Origin: JBHENC01 sp051000345
GTDB lineage: Bacteria > Acidobacteriota > Blastocatellia > Pyrinomonadales > Pyrinomonadaceae
DNA length: 17,695 nucleotides
Direction of reading: 5' to 3'
NCBI GenBank assembly: GCA_051000345.1
Contig: JBPCOJ010000085.1
Span: 1 to 17,695 of the forward strand
Shown: in pieces, positions 1 through 6,711 of the stretch
Layout of the letters: the number at the start of each line of letters is the position of its first letter
Position numbering within the stretch: position 1 is the first letter of the stretch
The notes under the pieces: generated by a model
The model's database searches: none
Seen by the model: only the letters and a program-made list of their open reading frames with translations
Told to the model about the DNA's origin: nothing
Position numbers and translations under genes: made by a program

Positions 1-382
1 GATATTTGAAAACGACGATGTCGCCGCGCCTGATTTCGCGTTGCGGCAGAAAGGGCAAAGTCTTGCCGGGCGCGAAAATGAATTTGTTGACGAGCAGATG
101 ATCGCCGATCAAAATCGTGTTCTGCATAGAGCCTGTCGGCACGACTACCGCCTGCACGATGAACGTCATGCCGAACAGCGCCATGATGACCGTCACCACA
201 GCCGACTCGAAATATTCGCGCCAGATTGTTTTCGGCGGCCCCGAGGGATGCGCGCGAGTTTCAATTGATGAAGGCGGCACTGCTGTCTCGCGGCTGGCAG
301 CGGCAATTGTCGCGGAAGCGTGCGCGCCACGTTCGGCGACGGGCGGCTCGGCGAGTCCCGTGTTCGTTTGATCGTCGTTCAT
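1..382 (-). CDS. lepB: signal peptidase I, N-terminal part (runs off the left edge)
   Basis: Membrane serine protease that removes signal peptides from Sec and Tat substrates on the outer face of the inner membrane. Translating the minus strand from the ATG at 380-382 gives 127 codons before the window ends. Residues 1-55 form a Pro/Ala/Ser-rich cytoplasmic segment. Residues about 58-80 form one membrane helix. It is followed by VPTGSMQNTI, with the nucleophile at Ser85 in the family's box B, then GDHLLVNKF and RRGDIVVFKY, both typical of S26 signal peptidases. The catalytic Lys lies beyond the edge. The unusually long disordered N-terminus is the only odd point. The gene sits 82 bp downstream of rnc on the same strand; rnc and lepB are neighbours in many bacteria, so co-transcription is likely. 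No strong ribosome site precedes the ATG. The identification is secure, but the gene is incomplete here. Confidence 0.93.
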   Translation of the reverse strand, partial: MNDDQTNTGLAEPPVAERGAHASATIAAASRETAVPPSSIETRAHPSGPPKTIWREYFESAVVTVIMALFGMTFIVQAVVVPTGSMQNTILIGDHLLVNKFIFAPGKTLPFLPQREIRRGDIVVFKY

Positions 383-464
383 AGAAATTATCGTAGAGAA
401 GCAACAGGGCGGCGGTCAAGTTGTCTGCCTTGACGAGAACAAGCAGTAAAGGCAGCCGTGAGCT

Positions 465-1223
465 TTAATTGTTGGTTGGCGCGGCGGAAGACTTCGAGGC
501 GTCAAGTGTTTTGAGCGCGCAGCGGGCGGCGGCTGTTTCCGCGACCTTGATGCTGCGTCCTTTGGCCTGCTCGCTTCCGCCTTCCCAAGTGACTTCGACG
601 TGAAAGATGCGGCGGTGCGGCGGCCCGCTGGTCTCTGTGACGGCATACTGCGGCGCGACGCCCTGCTCGGCCTGCAAGCGCTCCTGCAACATTGTTTTGA
701 AATCGGCGGCGGCGGCGGCCTGCGGGTTCGCGGCCTTTAGTTCTTGTTCGAGAACACGGCGCAGAAAAGCAGTTGCTTCATTGATTCCGCCATCGAGAAA
801 AATCGCCGCAAGAATGGCTTCAAAAGCGTCTGCGAGCAAAGCACATTTGCGGCGGCCTCCCGTTTTTTCCTCGCCGCGCCCGACGCGCAAAAAGTCGCCG
901 AACATTAATCGCTCGGCGGCGCTGGAAAGCTTTTTCGTGCTCACCAGATTATGCTTCATGCGCGATAGTTCGCCTTCCGTGACTTCCGGGTACGCCTCTA
1001 AAAGATAGGCGGCGACGACGAAGCCGAGCACTGAATCGCCGAGAAATTCTAAAGCTTCGTTGTGCAACCGCCGCGCCGCTTGTTCGTCGCCGGGCGCAAC
1101 CTGTTCGTGCGCCCAAGAGCGATGCGTGACGGCGCGTTCGAGCAACGCCGGAGCGCGAAAATTGTAACCGATGACTCTTTCCAGAGCGTGGAAATCCGGT
1201 GCGACGAGTTTTGCTTTTTTCAC
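465..1223 (-). CDS. rnc: ribonuclease III
   Basis: Double-strand-specific endoribonuclease of the cytoplasm, used in rRNA precursor maturation and mRNA turnover. The 252-residue product has the usual two-domain layout. The endonuclease domain (about 10-160) carries the signature NEALEFLGDSVL at 55-66 with Glu59 and Asp63, and LLADAFEAILAAIFLDGG at 129-146 with Asp132 and Glu135. These acidic residues bind the catalytic magnesium in the family. A double-stranded-RNA-binding domain follows at about 174-243, starting DFKTMLQERLQ and ending in the conserved Ala-rich helix (AETAAARCALKTL). The start is a GTG at 1221-1223 with no clear Shine-Dalgarno; the length and the N-terminal fit to the family support it. 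lepB follows on the same strand. A strong hairpin at 1245-1283 lies only 21 bases upstream of the start codon, so rnc is either read through from upstream or controlled there. Confidence 0.96.
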   Translation of the reverse strand: MKKAKLVAPDFHALERVIGYNFRAPALLERAVTHRSWAHEQVAPGDEQAARRLHNEALEFLGDSVLGFVVAAYLLEAYPEVTEGELSRMKHNLVSTKKLSSAAERLMFGDFLRVGRGEEKTGGRRKCALLADAFEAILAAIFLDGGINEATAFLRRVLEQELKAANPQAAAAADFKTMLQERLQAEQGVAPQYAVTETSGPPHRRIFHVEVTWEGGSEQAKGRSIKVAETAAARCALKTLDASKSSAAPTNN

Positions 1224-1244
1224 GGTGTGGATTGTAACAAAGAG

Positions 1245-1283
1245 CCGGGCGCTGCGTCGAAATAAATCAGACGCAGCGCCCGG
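1245..1283 (-). terminator. 14-bp perfect hairpin between the Thr-tail gene and rnc
   Basis: The arms 1245-1258 and 1270-1283 are perfectly complementary over 14 GC-rich pairs, with an 11-base A/T-rich loop. On the minus strand the stem is followed by CTCTTTGTT and on the plus strand by TCTTTTAT, so the U-tract is short in both directions. Its place 40 bases past the stop of the 1324-2613 gene fits an intrinsic terminator for that gene. It also lies directly in front of rnc and could be part of its leader. Confidence 0.7.
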
Positions 1284-1323
1284 TCTTTTATCGCTGTCAG
1301 CGCGAGCCGATGATCGTTCGATC

Positions 1324-2613
1324 CTACGGGCGCTTGGTAGTCGTCGTGGTGGTCGTCTTGGACTTCGTCGTTGCCGGAGCAGTCGTCGTGCGGCTTACCG
1401 TCCGCGTTGAAGTCGCCGCCGGAGTTGTGGCAGTACGCGGGTTCTGCGTAGTGACATTGGTCGTCGTTTTTGTGGTAGTCGTCGCCTTCGTCGCAGTTCC
1501 GGCGGCGGGCGTCATCGCATTGCCCGCTGTGCCGCTGGCATCAACAGACGGCTGCGCGGTGGTGGATGAAGTAGTTGTGGCCGGAGAGACGGAAACAGGC
1601 TGACCGGGTTGCGGCAACGGCTTTGTCGTGACGGAAGCAATTAATTGATCGAGGCCGACGATGGAATTATCGTGGCGGAATTTGTAGAAATCCGTCAACT
1701 GCTTTGTCCACTCTGCCTTCTTCGCGGCGTATCTTTGATCCGTGCCGCTATAGGCGACGGCGCGCGCGTAAGCGTCAACGATGCGGTCAACGACGTCATT
1801 GATTTGCGCGGTTGCGGCTTTGCCTTCGGGCGTCGCGCGCTTTTCTTCAGTGTCATAACTCTTCGCGTAATCCGCCGCGAGTTTCGTGTATTCGGTGGCT
1901 TGATACGAAAGAGCGAGGCGCTCGTAAAGCTGCGGGTCTTTCTTCGCGTAGCCTTCAAATTGCGCGGCCTTCACAAAGTAGCCGCCAGCCTCCGGCGAAG
2001 TCGCGTTCAAGGCGAATGTTCCGAGCGCATAATTGAGCCAGCCGAGCGTTTCGTTCTTTTTGTCAAAGGCTTGGCCTTCGACGGGTGTTTTGCCAGCTTC
2101 GATAAGCTGAATGGCTTGACGCGCGTAGTTGGCGGTTTCCGCGTCGGACGAATTTTTGCCGCTGAAGGAAAGCCGCCAGCCAGCATAAGCAGCGCTCAAG
2201 AGCGTGCGCAGATCATTCGGATTCGTGCCGAGATACTGCTTGCTCGCGGCGTAGGCTTCCGCAAATTTTTGACCTGTAATGAGTTGGTCGATATTGTTAT
2301 AAACCTTGATGACTTCACCTGTTTTTTGATCTTCTTCGTAGGCGGCAACCCACTTCTTAACGAACTGCGCCTGCTTAGAGTTATCACTAGGATACTTTTG
2401 CAGATAGTCTTTGCCGATTTGATAAGCCGCAGGTTTATCCGCCTTATACTTGGCGATAAAAGCGACGTAGGCATCGCGCTTCGCGTCTTCTTCACTCTGC
2501 GCGCCGGACGCGGCGGTTGTGGTTTGCGAATCGGCGGTTTGCGCAAGCACGCCGTGGGCAAGCATGGCAACCATCATCGCGGTCAAGGCAAATAATCTGA
2601 TCGTTGTTTTCAT
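1324..2613 (-). CDS. exported helical-repeat (TPR-like) protein with Thr-rich tail
   Basis: No named family is recognised with confidence. The 429-residue product starts with a clear Sec signal peptide (hydrophobic residues about 5-22, likely cleavage after VLA at 24). Residues about 40-335 look wholly alpha-helical, with Ala/Tyr/Leu patterns such as KFAEAYAASKQYLGTNPND that resemble TPR-type repeats, so a protein-protein scaffold role in the periplasm or envelope is an inference. Residues 346-429 are low complexity: 36 of 84 are Thr, mixed with Ala, Ser, Pro and Lys, ending in a run of seven Thr before KRP. Such tails are usually disordered and may span the wall or be glycosylated, but nothing here proves that. 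The ATG at 2611-2613 has GGAGG ten bases upstream (2624-2628), so the start is well supported. It appears monocistronic, ending at the 1245-1283 hairpin. Confidence 0.85.
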   Translation of the reverse strand: MKTTIRLFALTAMMVAMLAHGVLAQTADSQTTTAASGAQSEEDAKRDAYVAFIAKYKADKPAAYQIGKDYLQKYPSDNSKQAQFVKKWVAAYEEDQKTGEVIKVYNNIDQLITGQKFAEAYAASKQYLGTNPNDLRTLLSAAYAGWRLSFSGKNSSDAETANYARQAIQLIEAGKTPVEGQAFDKKNETLGWLNYALGTFALNATSPEAGGYFVKAAQFEGYAKKDPQLYERLALSYQATEYTKLAADYAKSYDTEEKRATPEGKAATAQINDVVDRIVDAYARAVAYSGTDQRYAAKKAEWTKQLTDFYKFRHDNSIVGLDQLIASVTTKPLPQPGQPVSVSPATTTSSTTAQPSVDASGTAGNAMTPAAGTATKATTTTKTTTNVTTQNPRTATTPAATSTRTVSRTTTAPATTKSKTTTTTTTKRP

Positions 2614-3026
2614 TTTTTCTAATCCTCCGGGCGATGTCTCAACTTATAAAATTCAATCAATTCACCAAAGGGGCTAATCGCGCACTCGCTTTTTCTCGAA
2701 CATCGCGCGAGTGCTGTTTAAGATGCACGGGCGCAAAAAGCAGTTGCCGCTTACGACAGACACGCGTGTATCAGCGTATGGACGGGGAGTCGCAAACGGG
2801 CAACCGTGTCGGGAGAAAATTTAGTCACGATGCGTGCGGTAATCCTGCAACAATGTCCGCAGCGTGTCAAGCAATTACGCTGACAACAATCACGTTGCAA
2901 TAAAGATACAACATACGGAATTTTCGCGCGCACTCAAACAAAATCTCCGCCGGATGCGCATCAAGAAAATATACGCGTATCCGGCAGAGATCGGTTTGCT
3001 TTAGCGTGCGGCAACAGCGCGGTGGT
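2614..3026. other. 413-bp intergenic region
   Basis: No credible gene is present; short open frames here lack ribosome sites and family resemblance. The right end holds the terminator of the transpeptidase gene (2932-2991). The left end must hold the promoter of the Thr-tail gene: a minus-strand TATAAG at 2643-2648 is a possible -10 box, without a good -35. A weak inverted repeat pairs 2682-2689 with 2707-2714 (8 bp, 17-base loop). Nothing else was recognised. Confidence 0.6.
2932..2991 (-). terminator. intrinsic terminator of the transpeptidase gene
   Basis: On the minus strand the arms 2991-2975 and 2959-2943 pair over 17 positions with one G-U pair and one A-C mismatch, around a GC-rich core (GCCGGAT). 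The stem is followed at once by TTTTGTTTG. It lies about 35 bases past the stop codon at 3027. Stem, tail and position all fit a Rho-independent terminator. Confidence 0.75.
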
Positions 3027-4616
3027 TTAAGGCTCGTTGCTCAACACGCGGCGCGGCCTGTTGTCCATCTGCGTCGTATTTGTTTTCGTGCGCGGCGCGA
3101 CGGGTTGAACATTTATTTCAGACGGCCTGTTTGTCACAGGCACTTTGTAGATCGGCATCGTGACGCTTTTGACGCTGCTGCGCGCGTTGCCCGTTACGGC
3201 ATCTGTCGTCACAACGCCTGTCGCAGATTCCGCATCCGCTTCGCCTTCTTCCGTCAATGCAGCGGCGGCGCGCGGATCGACTTTCGGGCGCGGCGCGAGC
3301 GTCGCGGGAGTGGTAGCGACCTGTGTTGCGCCGCCCATTGTGCCGAAGCGATATTCGAGCGCGCGGTAGATTCTGCCTGCGACGGCGACGGGAAAATGCG
3401 CCCGACCGTCGGAGCCGCGCGACACGACGACGACGGCGAGACGCGGATCAGTGACAGGCGCATACGAAGTAAAGAGGCCGACCCAATTGCCGTCTTCGAT
3501 GCACGTACCTGTTTTTCCGGCGATGGTTTCCGTCGGGCTGTAAGCGAGTTTCGCCGTGCCGTAATTGACCGCGCCGATCATGCCGGGAATCATGCGGCGG
3601 AAATTTTCAACGGGGATACTAAGGTAGCGGCGCACTTCCGTATTGAACTGTGTGTTCTCCTCAGGCGTGCGCGGCAGATGCGGCGTCAACAGCTTGCCGC
3701 CGTTGGCGATAGCTGAGACGAGCGCGCCGAGTTGGACGGGCGTGACCTCGAAATCATCTCCGTGCGAAGACATGTGATTAACGGCATAGCCTGATTTATA
3801 GACTGGCACGCGCCCCGCATATTCGTTGGCGTGGTTGATGCCTGTGCGCTCGCCTAGCCCGAGTTGGCGCGCGTAAGAGGCCATGCGGTCAAAGCCGACG
3901 CGCCCGCCGACATTCTGGAAATAACCGTTGTTGGAAAAAGCGAGCGAGTCCGTCAGGTCTAGGCTCAAGCTCGAAACGCCGATGGTTTGTTCCGGGGCGA
4001 TGACGTTTTCATTCAAGCCCGCGAGACCCGTTACGAGTTTGATGGTCGAGCACGGTTTGAAGCCGCGACGAACCGCCCATTCCTGATTGACGATAGTGTA
4101 GATGCGTCCCGTTTTCGGGTCCATCACGACGACTGATCCGGCGCGATTGCCGAGCGCCGCGATTGCCGCGCGGCGGACTTCCAAATCTTCGCCCGTCGGA
4201 TCATCTCTAAGAATATTGGTGGCGGTTTCACTGCGCCACGCTTGATCTGCGGCGCGCTGGCGCGCAATGGCGGCGAGGCGCGCGAGTTCGGCGCGGCGCG
4301 CGGCTTCAGCACGGCGCGCGGCCTCTTCGCGTTCACGCTGTCTTTCTTCGGCAAGGCGGCGCGCTTCGGCGAGTCGGTCACGGCGCGACATCACGCCACC
4401 ACGACGACCACCGCCGCCGCGTCTATCACTCGCGTCTTCTCTCGCAGACGAGCGAGCCGCGCCTCTTGCTCTGGCAGTCGGCGCAGATGACGCGCGGCGA
4501 GTTTGTTTTGGTCTGCTTGCCTGCGCGCTTGAGGCCATGAAGGAGAACGCCAGCAAAACAGACAGGCAGAGGGCGGCGCTTTTGTGCGACAAAGAATTGC
4601 GTAAAGTGTGATTCAT
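3027..4616 (-). CDS. secreted penicillin-binding transpeptidase-domain protein
   Basis: Predicted D,D-transpeptidase-type (PBP, PF00905-like) enzyme of peptidoglycan synthesis, acting outside the inner membrane. All three active-site motifs of the penicilloyl-serine family are visible and correctly spaced: S190-T-I-K193, S228-N-N230 and K368-T-G370. The 529-residue layout is a signal peptide (hydrophobic about 14-30, AQA at 31-33), a basic Ser/Arg/Gly-rich stretch (35-77), a charged Arg/Ala/Glu helix likely to form a coiled coil (about 78-125), the transpeptidase domain (about 158-420), and a Pro/Thr/Ala-rich tail (430-529). The dimerisation or pedestal domain of class B PBPs and the glycosyltransferase of class A PBPs are both missing, and beta-lactamase activity cannot be ruled out. 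The ATG at 4614-4616 has GAGG nine bases upstream. A terminator follows. It is transcribed divergently from the histidine kinase gene. Confidence 0.88.
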   Translation of the reverse strand: MNHTLRNSLSHKSAALCLSVLLAFSFMASSAQASRPKQTRRASSAPTARARGAARSSAREDASDRRGGGGRRGGVMSRRDRLAEARRLAEERQREREEAARRAEAARRAELARLAAIARQRAADQAWRSETATNILRDDPTGEDLEVRRAAIAALGNRAGSVVVMDPKTGRIYTIVNQEWAVRRGFKPCSTIKLVTGLAGLNENVIAPEQTIGVSSLSLDLTDSLAFSNNGYFQNVGGRVGFDRMASYARQLGLGERTGINHANEYAGRVPVYKSGYAVNHMSSHGDDFEVTPVQLGALVSAIANGGKLLTPHLPRTPEENTQFNTEVRRYLSIPVENFRRMIPGMIGAVNYGTAKLAYSPTETIAGKTGTCIEDGNWVGLFTSYAPVTDPRLAVVVVSRGSDGRAHFPVAVAGRIYRALEYRFGTMGGATQVATTPATLAPRPKVDPRAAAALTEEGEADAESATGVVTTDAVTGNARSSVKSVTMPIYKVPVTNRPSEINVQPVAPRTKTNTTQMDNRPRRVLSNEP

Positions 4617-5082
4617 CTAAAACCTCGCGCTTGGGACTCGGGGCGAAATCAGCACGGCCATGTGCAGCGGCGCTGCTTTGGCTGTGATGAAGGATTGACG
4701 GGAACAGGTTGGATTAGCCTGCGGAACGGCGTGCAACTTCTGCCGCGCCGCGTTTGTGATGCGCGTCGCGTTCTGTAATTGAAATGAGTAATCGTGCATC
4801 CGCAAAATGCTATTCAAGCGTCTCCTGAAATTTTAAGCTGACGTGTTCGGTTGCGGTTGTGTGTGGAGAGTTCCACTCGATTGGTCTCCGGGGAAGTTGC
4901 TTTGAAGACCATAGCGACTATAACATCTGCGGCGACGAGGCGGCAACAAATAAATTAACCAAGAATTCATGCGCCGTGCCGCTCCCGATAAATAGTTGCG
5001 TCGCTCAATAAATATGTTTGCCGCTCATGCGCGTTGACCGCAGACTTTGACGACAAACTTTTCCGGCAAACTCTATTTGCAG
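4617..5082. other. divergent intergenic region before the sensor kinase
   Basis: This region must hold promoters for the transpeptidase gene (leftward) and the kinase gene (rightward), but no convincing -35/-10 pair was found on either strand. A small hairpin-prone stretch lies at 4866-4912 (GGAGA with TCTCC, and TGGTCT with AGACCA). A pair of near-identical 20-base units at 4988-5027 is listed separately. A 66-codon minus-strand frame (4617-4817, TTG start) ends exactly at the transpeptidase ATG but has no family signature. Confidence 0.5.
4979..5027 (+). repeat. 20-bp-period direct repeat upstream of the kinase
   Basis: ATAAATA occurs at 4988 and 5008, each followed by a similar block ending in CGCTCA. 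The two 20-base units match at about 15 positions. A third CCGCTC lies at 4979-4984. The spacing of two helical turns and the place 60-100 bases before the kinase start fit a tandem regulator-binding site, which is an inference. Confidence 0.35.
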
Positions 5083-6615
5083 ATGAACGCATTCGATTTA
5101 ATTTACAGCTTTCGCTTGCGATTGCTGCTTGTGCTGGCGGCGCTGCTCATCGCTACGCTTGGGCTTCAGTATTATCTTAATCTGCGCGCCGAACAGCGCG
5201 TGACGAGCATTATAGCGGAACAGGAGCAAGCGCTTGCGGCGGCTCTCGCAATGGGATCGGAAGGCACGTCTTCGACGAAGTATCTAAGCCAGCTGCAAAA
5301 GCAATCCGGCTTCTCTTTTTATGATAAGGAGAGAGGGCCTGTCGTCAACGTGTTGATTGTTAATGCGAACGGAATGGTCACGGACAGCCTTGATCCGCAG
5401 TATTTCCCACCGGTTGGCGACGACGGTAAGCTCAAGCCTTATAAATTATCGAAGATTCAGGGGCAGTTGCCGCCGCTCGTCAATGCCGGGCAGTTGACAT
5501 ACGATACGACCGCTTCGCTGCCGCAGGAATCCGTTGCAGCGCAGATCAAAGCAGGCGAGCCGCGCGCTTTAACTTTTCCGCTGGAGACGGATCAAGGCCG
5601 CTGGTATGTCATCGTGGTGCTCGGTTCGCGGGGCGCGTCCGGCAGCCAGTGGAGTTGGCAGGCGGCGCGCCCGCTGCTTTACACTTTTGCTATTTTGCTA
5701 CTCGCAACGCTTTTCGCGGGCGTGCTGGTCTGGCGTTTCACGCGCCCGATTAAAGATTTATCCGACGCGGCATTCAGAGTCGCGGCGGGCGACTTCGATT
5801 TTCGCGTGCCTGCCGCAGACCGCCGCGACGAAATGGGCGCGCTCGCCACGCGCTTCAACGAAATGATTGCCGGACTCGGGCGCACGCGGCTGCTCGAAGC
5901 CCGCCTCAATCAAGCGGAACGCTCGGCAGTCGTCGGGCGGCTCGCCTCTGCCATCGCGCACGAGATCAGAAATCCGCTTAACTATATTAATTTGACGCTC
6001 GATCATTTGCGCACCGCGTTTGCTCCCGATGACGAACAAAAGCGTCAAACATTTGATCGTCTCGCCGTACAGCTAAAAGCGGAAGTGGCGCGCATCAACA
6101 CGCGCATCAGCGAGTTTTTGAATTACACACGCCCGCCGAAATTAGATTTGCAGCCGCTTGAACTGCGCGCCGTCGCGGAAGACGCCTTACGCATGGTCGA
6201 AGTGAAGGCCGCCGAAAGCAATATCAAGACAAACGTCAAAACCGTCGGCGCAGTGCCGGAAGTCTTGGGCGACACGGAAGCACTGCGCTCCGTTTTCACT
6301 AACCTTGTGATTAACGGCTTGCAGGCGATGGACGGCGCGGGCGGCGGCAGTTTGACAATCAAACTTTCGCCGGACGACACGGGCAAGCGCGCTTGCATAG
6401 ACATCACGGACACAGGGCGCGGCATTTCCCTTGATCACATCTCGCAAGTCTTCGAGCCGTATTTCTCCACAAAGGAAACAGGCACGGGACTCGGCCTCGC
6501 CATCGTCAAAAAAGCGATCACCGATCACGGCGGCACAATCTCTGTCAGCTCTAAACAAAACGGCGGCACAACGTTTACAATCACCTTACCGGCAAATGGA
6601 AAGGACAAAGAATGA
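5083..6615 (+). CDS. membrane sensor histidine kinase
   Basis: Sensor half of a two-component system: it autophosphorylates on His using ATP and passes the phosphate to the regulator encoded next. From the ATG at 5083 (510 residues) the order is TM1 (about 13-31), an extracytoplasmic sensor region (about 36-195, no recognised domain), TM2 (about 197-217), HAMP (about 218-270), HisKA with SAIAHEIRNPLNY and phospho-acceptor His293, then the ATPase domain with N-box FTNLVINGLQAM (Asn407), G1 box DTGRGI (Asp443) and G2 box GTGLGLAIVKKA (from about 467). The HEIRNPL form is typical of NtrB/ZraS-like kinases that work with sigma-54 activators. An in-frame TTG at 5047 would add 12 residues; neither start has a clear ribosome site, and the ATG gives a more normal membrane N-terminus. 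The stop is 96 bases before the regulator gene. Confidence 0.93.
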   Translation: MNAFDLIYSFRLRLLLVLAALLIATLGLQYYLNLRAEQRVTSIIAEQEQALAAALAMGSEGTSSTKYLSQLQKQSGFSFYDKERGPVVNVLIVNANGMVTDSLDPQYFPPVGDDGKLKPYKLSKIQGQLPPLVNAGQLTYDTTASLPQESVAAQIKAGEPRALTFPLETDQGRWYVIVVLGSRGASGSQWSWQAARPLLYTFAILLLATLFAGVLVWRFTRPIKDLSDAAFRVAAGDFDFRVPAADRRDEMGALATRFNEMIAGLGRTRLLEARLNQAERSAVVGRLASAIAHEIRNPLNYINLTLDHLRTAFAPDDEQKRQTFDRLAVQLKAEVARINTRISEFLNYTRPPKLDLQPLELRAVAEDALRMVEVKAAESNIKTNVKTVGAVPEVLGDTEALRSVFTNLVINGLQAMDGAGGGSLTIKLSPDDTGKRACIDITDTGRGISLDHISQVFEPYFSTKETGTGLGLAIVKKAITDHGGTISVSSKQNGGTTFTITLPANGKDKE

Positions 6616-6647
6616 AGCACAGCATTCAAAGGACATGAGCCGCAAGA

Positions 6648-6673
6648 AATGAAAGCCGCCGTTTGCTTTCATT
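6648..6673 (+). other. small hairpin after the kinase gene
   Basis: AATGAAAGC at 6648-6656 pairs perfectly with GCTTTCATT at 6665-6673 around an eight-base loop. There is no U-tract, so termination is unlikely. It may affect mRNA stability between the kinase and regulator genes. Confidence 0.4.
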
Positions 6674-6677
6674 CCGG

Positions 6678-6705
6678 CTTCTGACTTCTGACTCCTGACT
6701 TCTGT
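6678..6705 (+). repeat. four tandem heptads (CTTCTGA-type)
   Basis: CTTCTGA, CTTCTGA, CTCCTGA and CTTCTGT follow one another without gaps, differing only at the third and last bases. The block ends six bases before the regulator's ATG and takes the place where a Shine-Dalgarno would be expected. Heptanucleotide tandem repeats of this general kind are known between genes in some bacteria, notably cyanobacteria. Confidence 0.75.
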
Positions 6706-6711
6706 TTAATC

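Noticed and set aside
1645..2595. 316-codon plus-strand open frame opposite the Thr-tail gene
   Set aside because: It is antisense to a gene with a signal peptide and strong ribosome site; its protein is Arg/Val-rich without family features, a shadow of biased codon use.
3804..3819. Plus-strand sequence resembling a sigma-54 -24/-12 promoter (GG-N10-GC)
   Set aside because: It lies inside the transpeptidase coding region on the opposite strand with no gene placed to use it; a chance match is likely in GC-rich DNA.
4617..4817. 66-codon minus-strand frame ending directly at the transpeptidase ATG
   Set aside because: It has a TTG start with a ribosome-like AGGAGA too close to it and no recognisable protein features. 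The abutting stop is suggestive of a leader peptide but could be chance.
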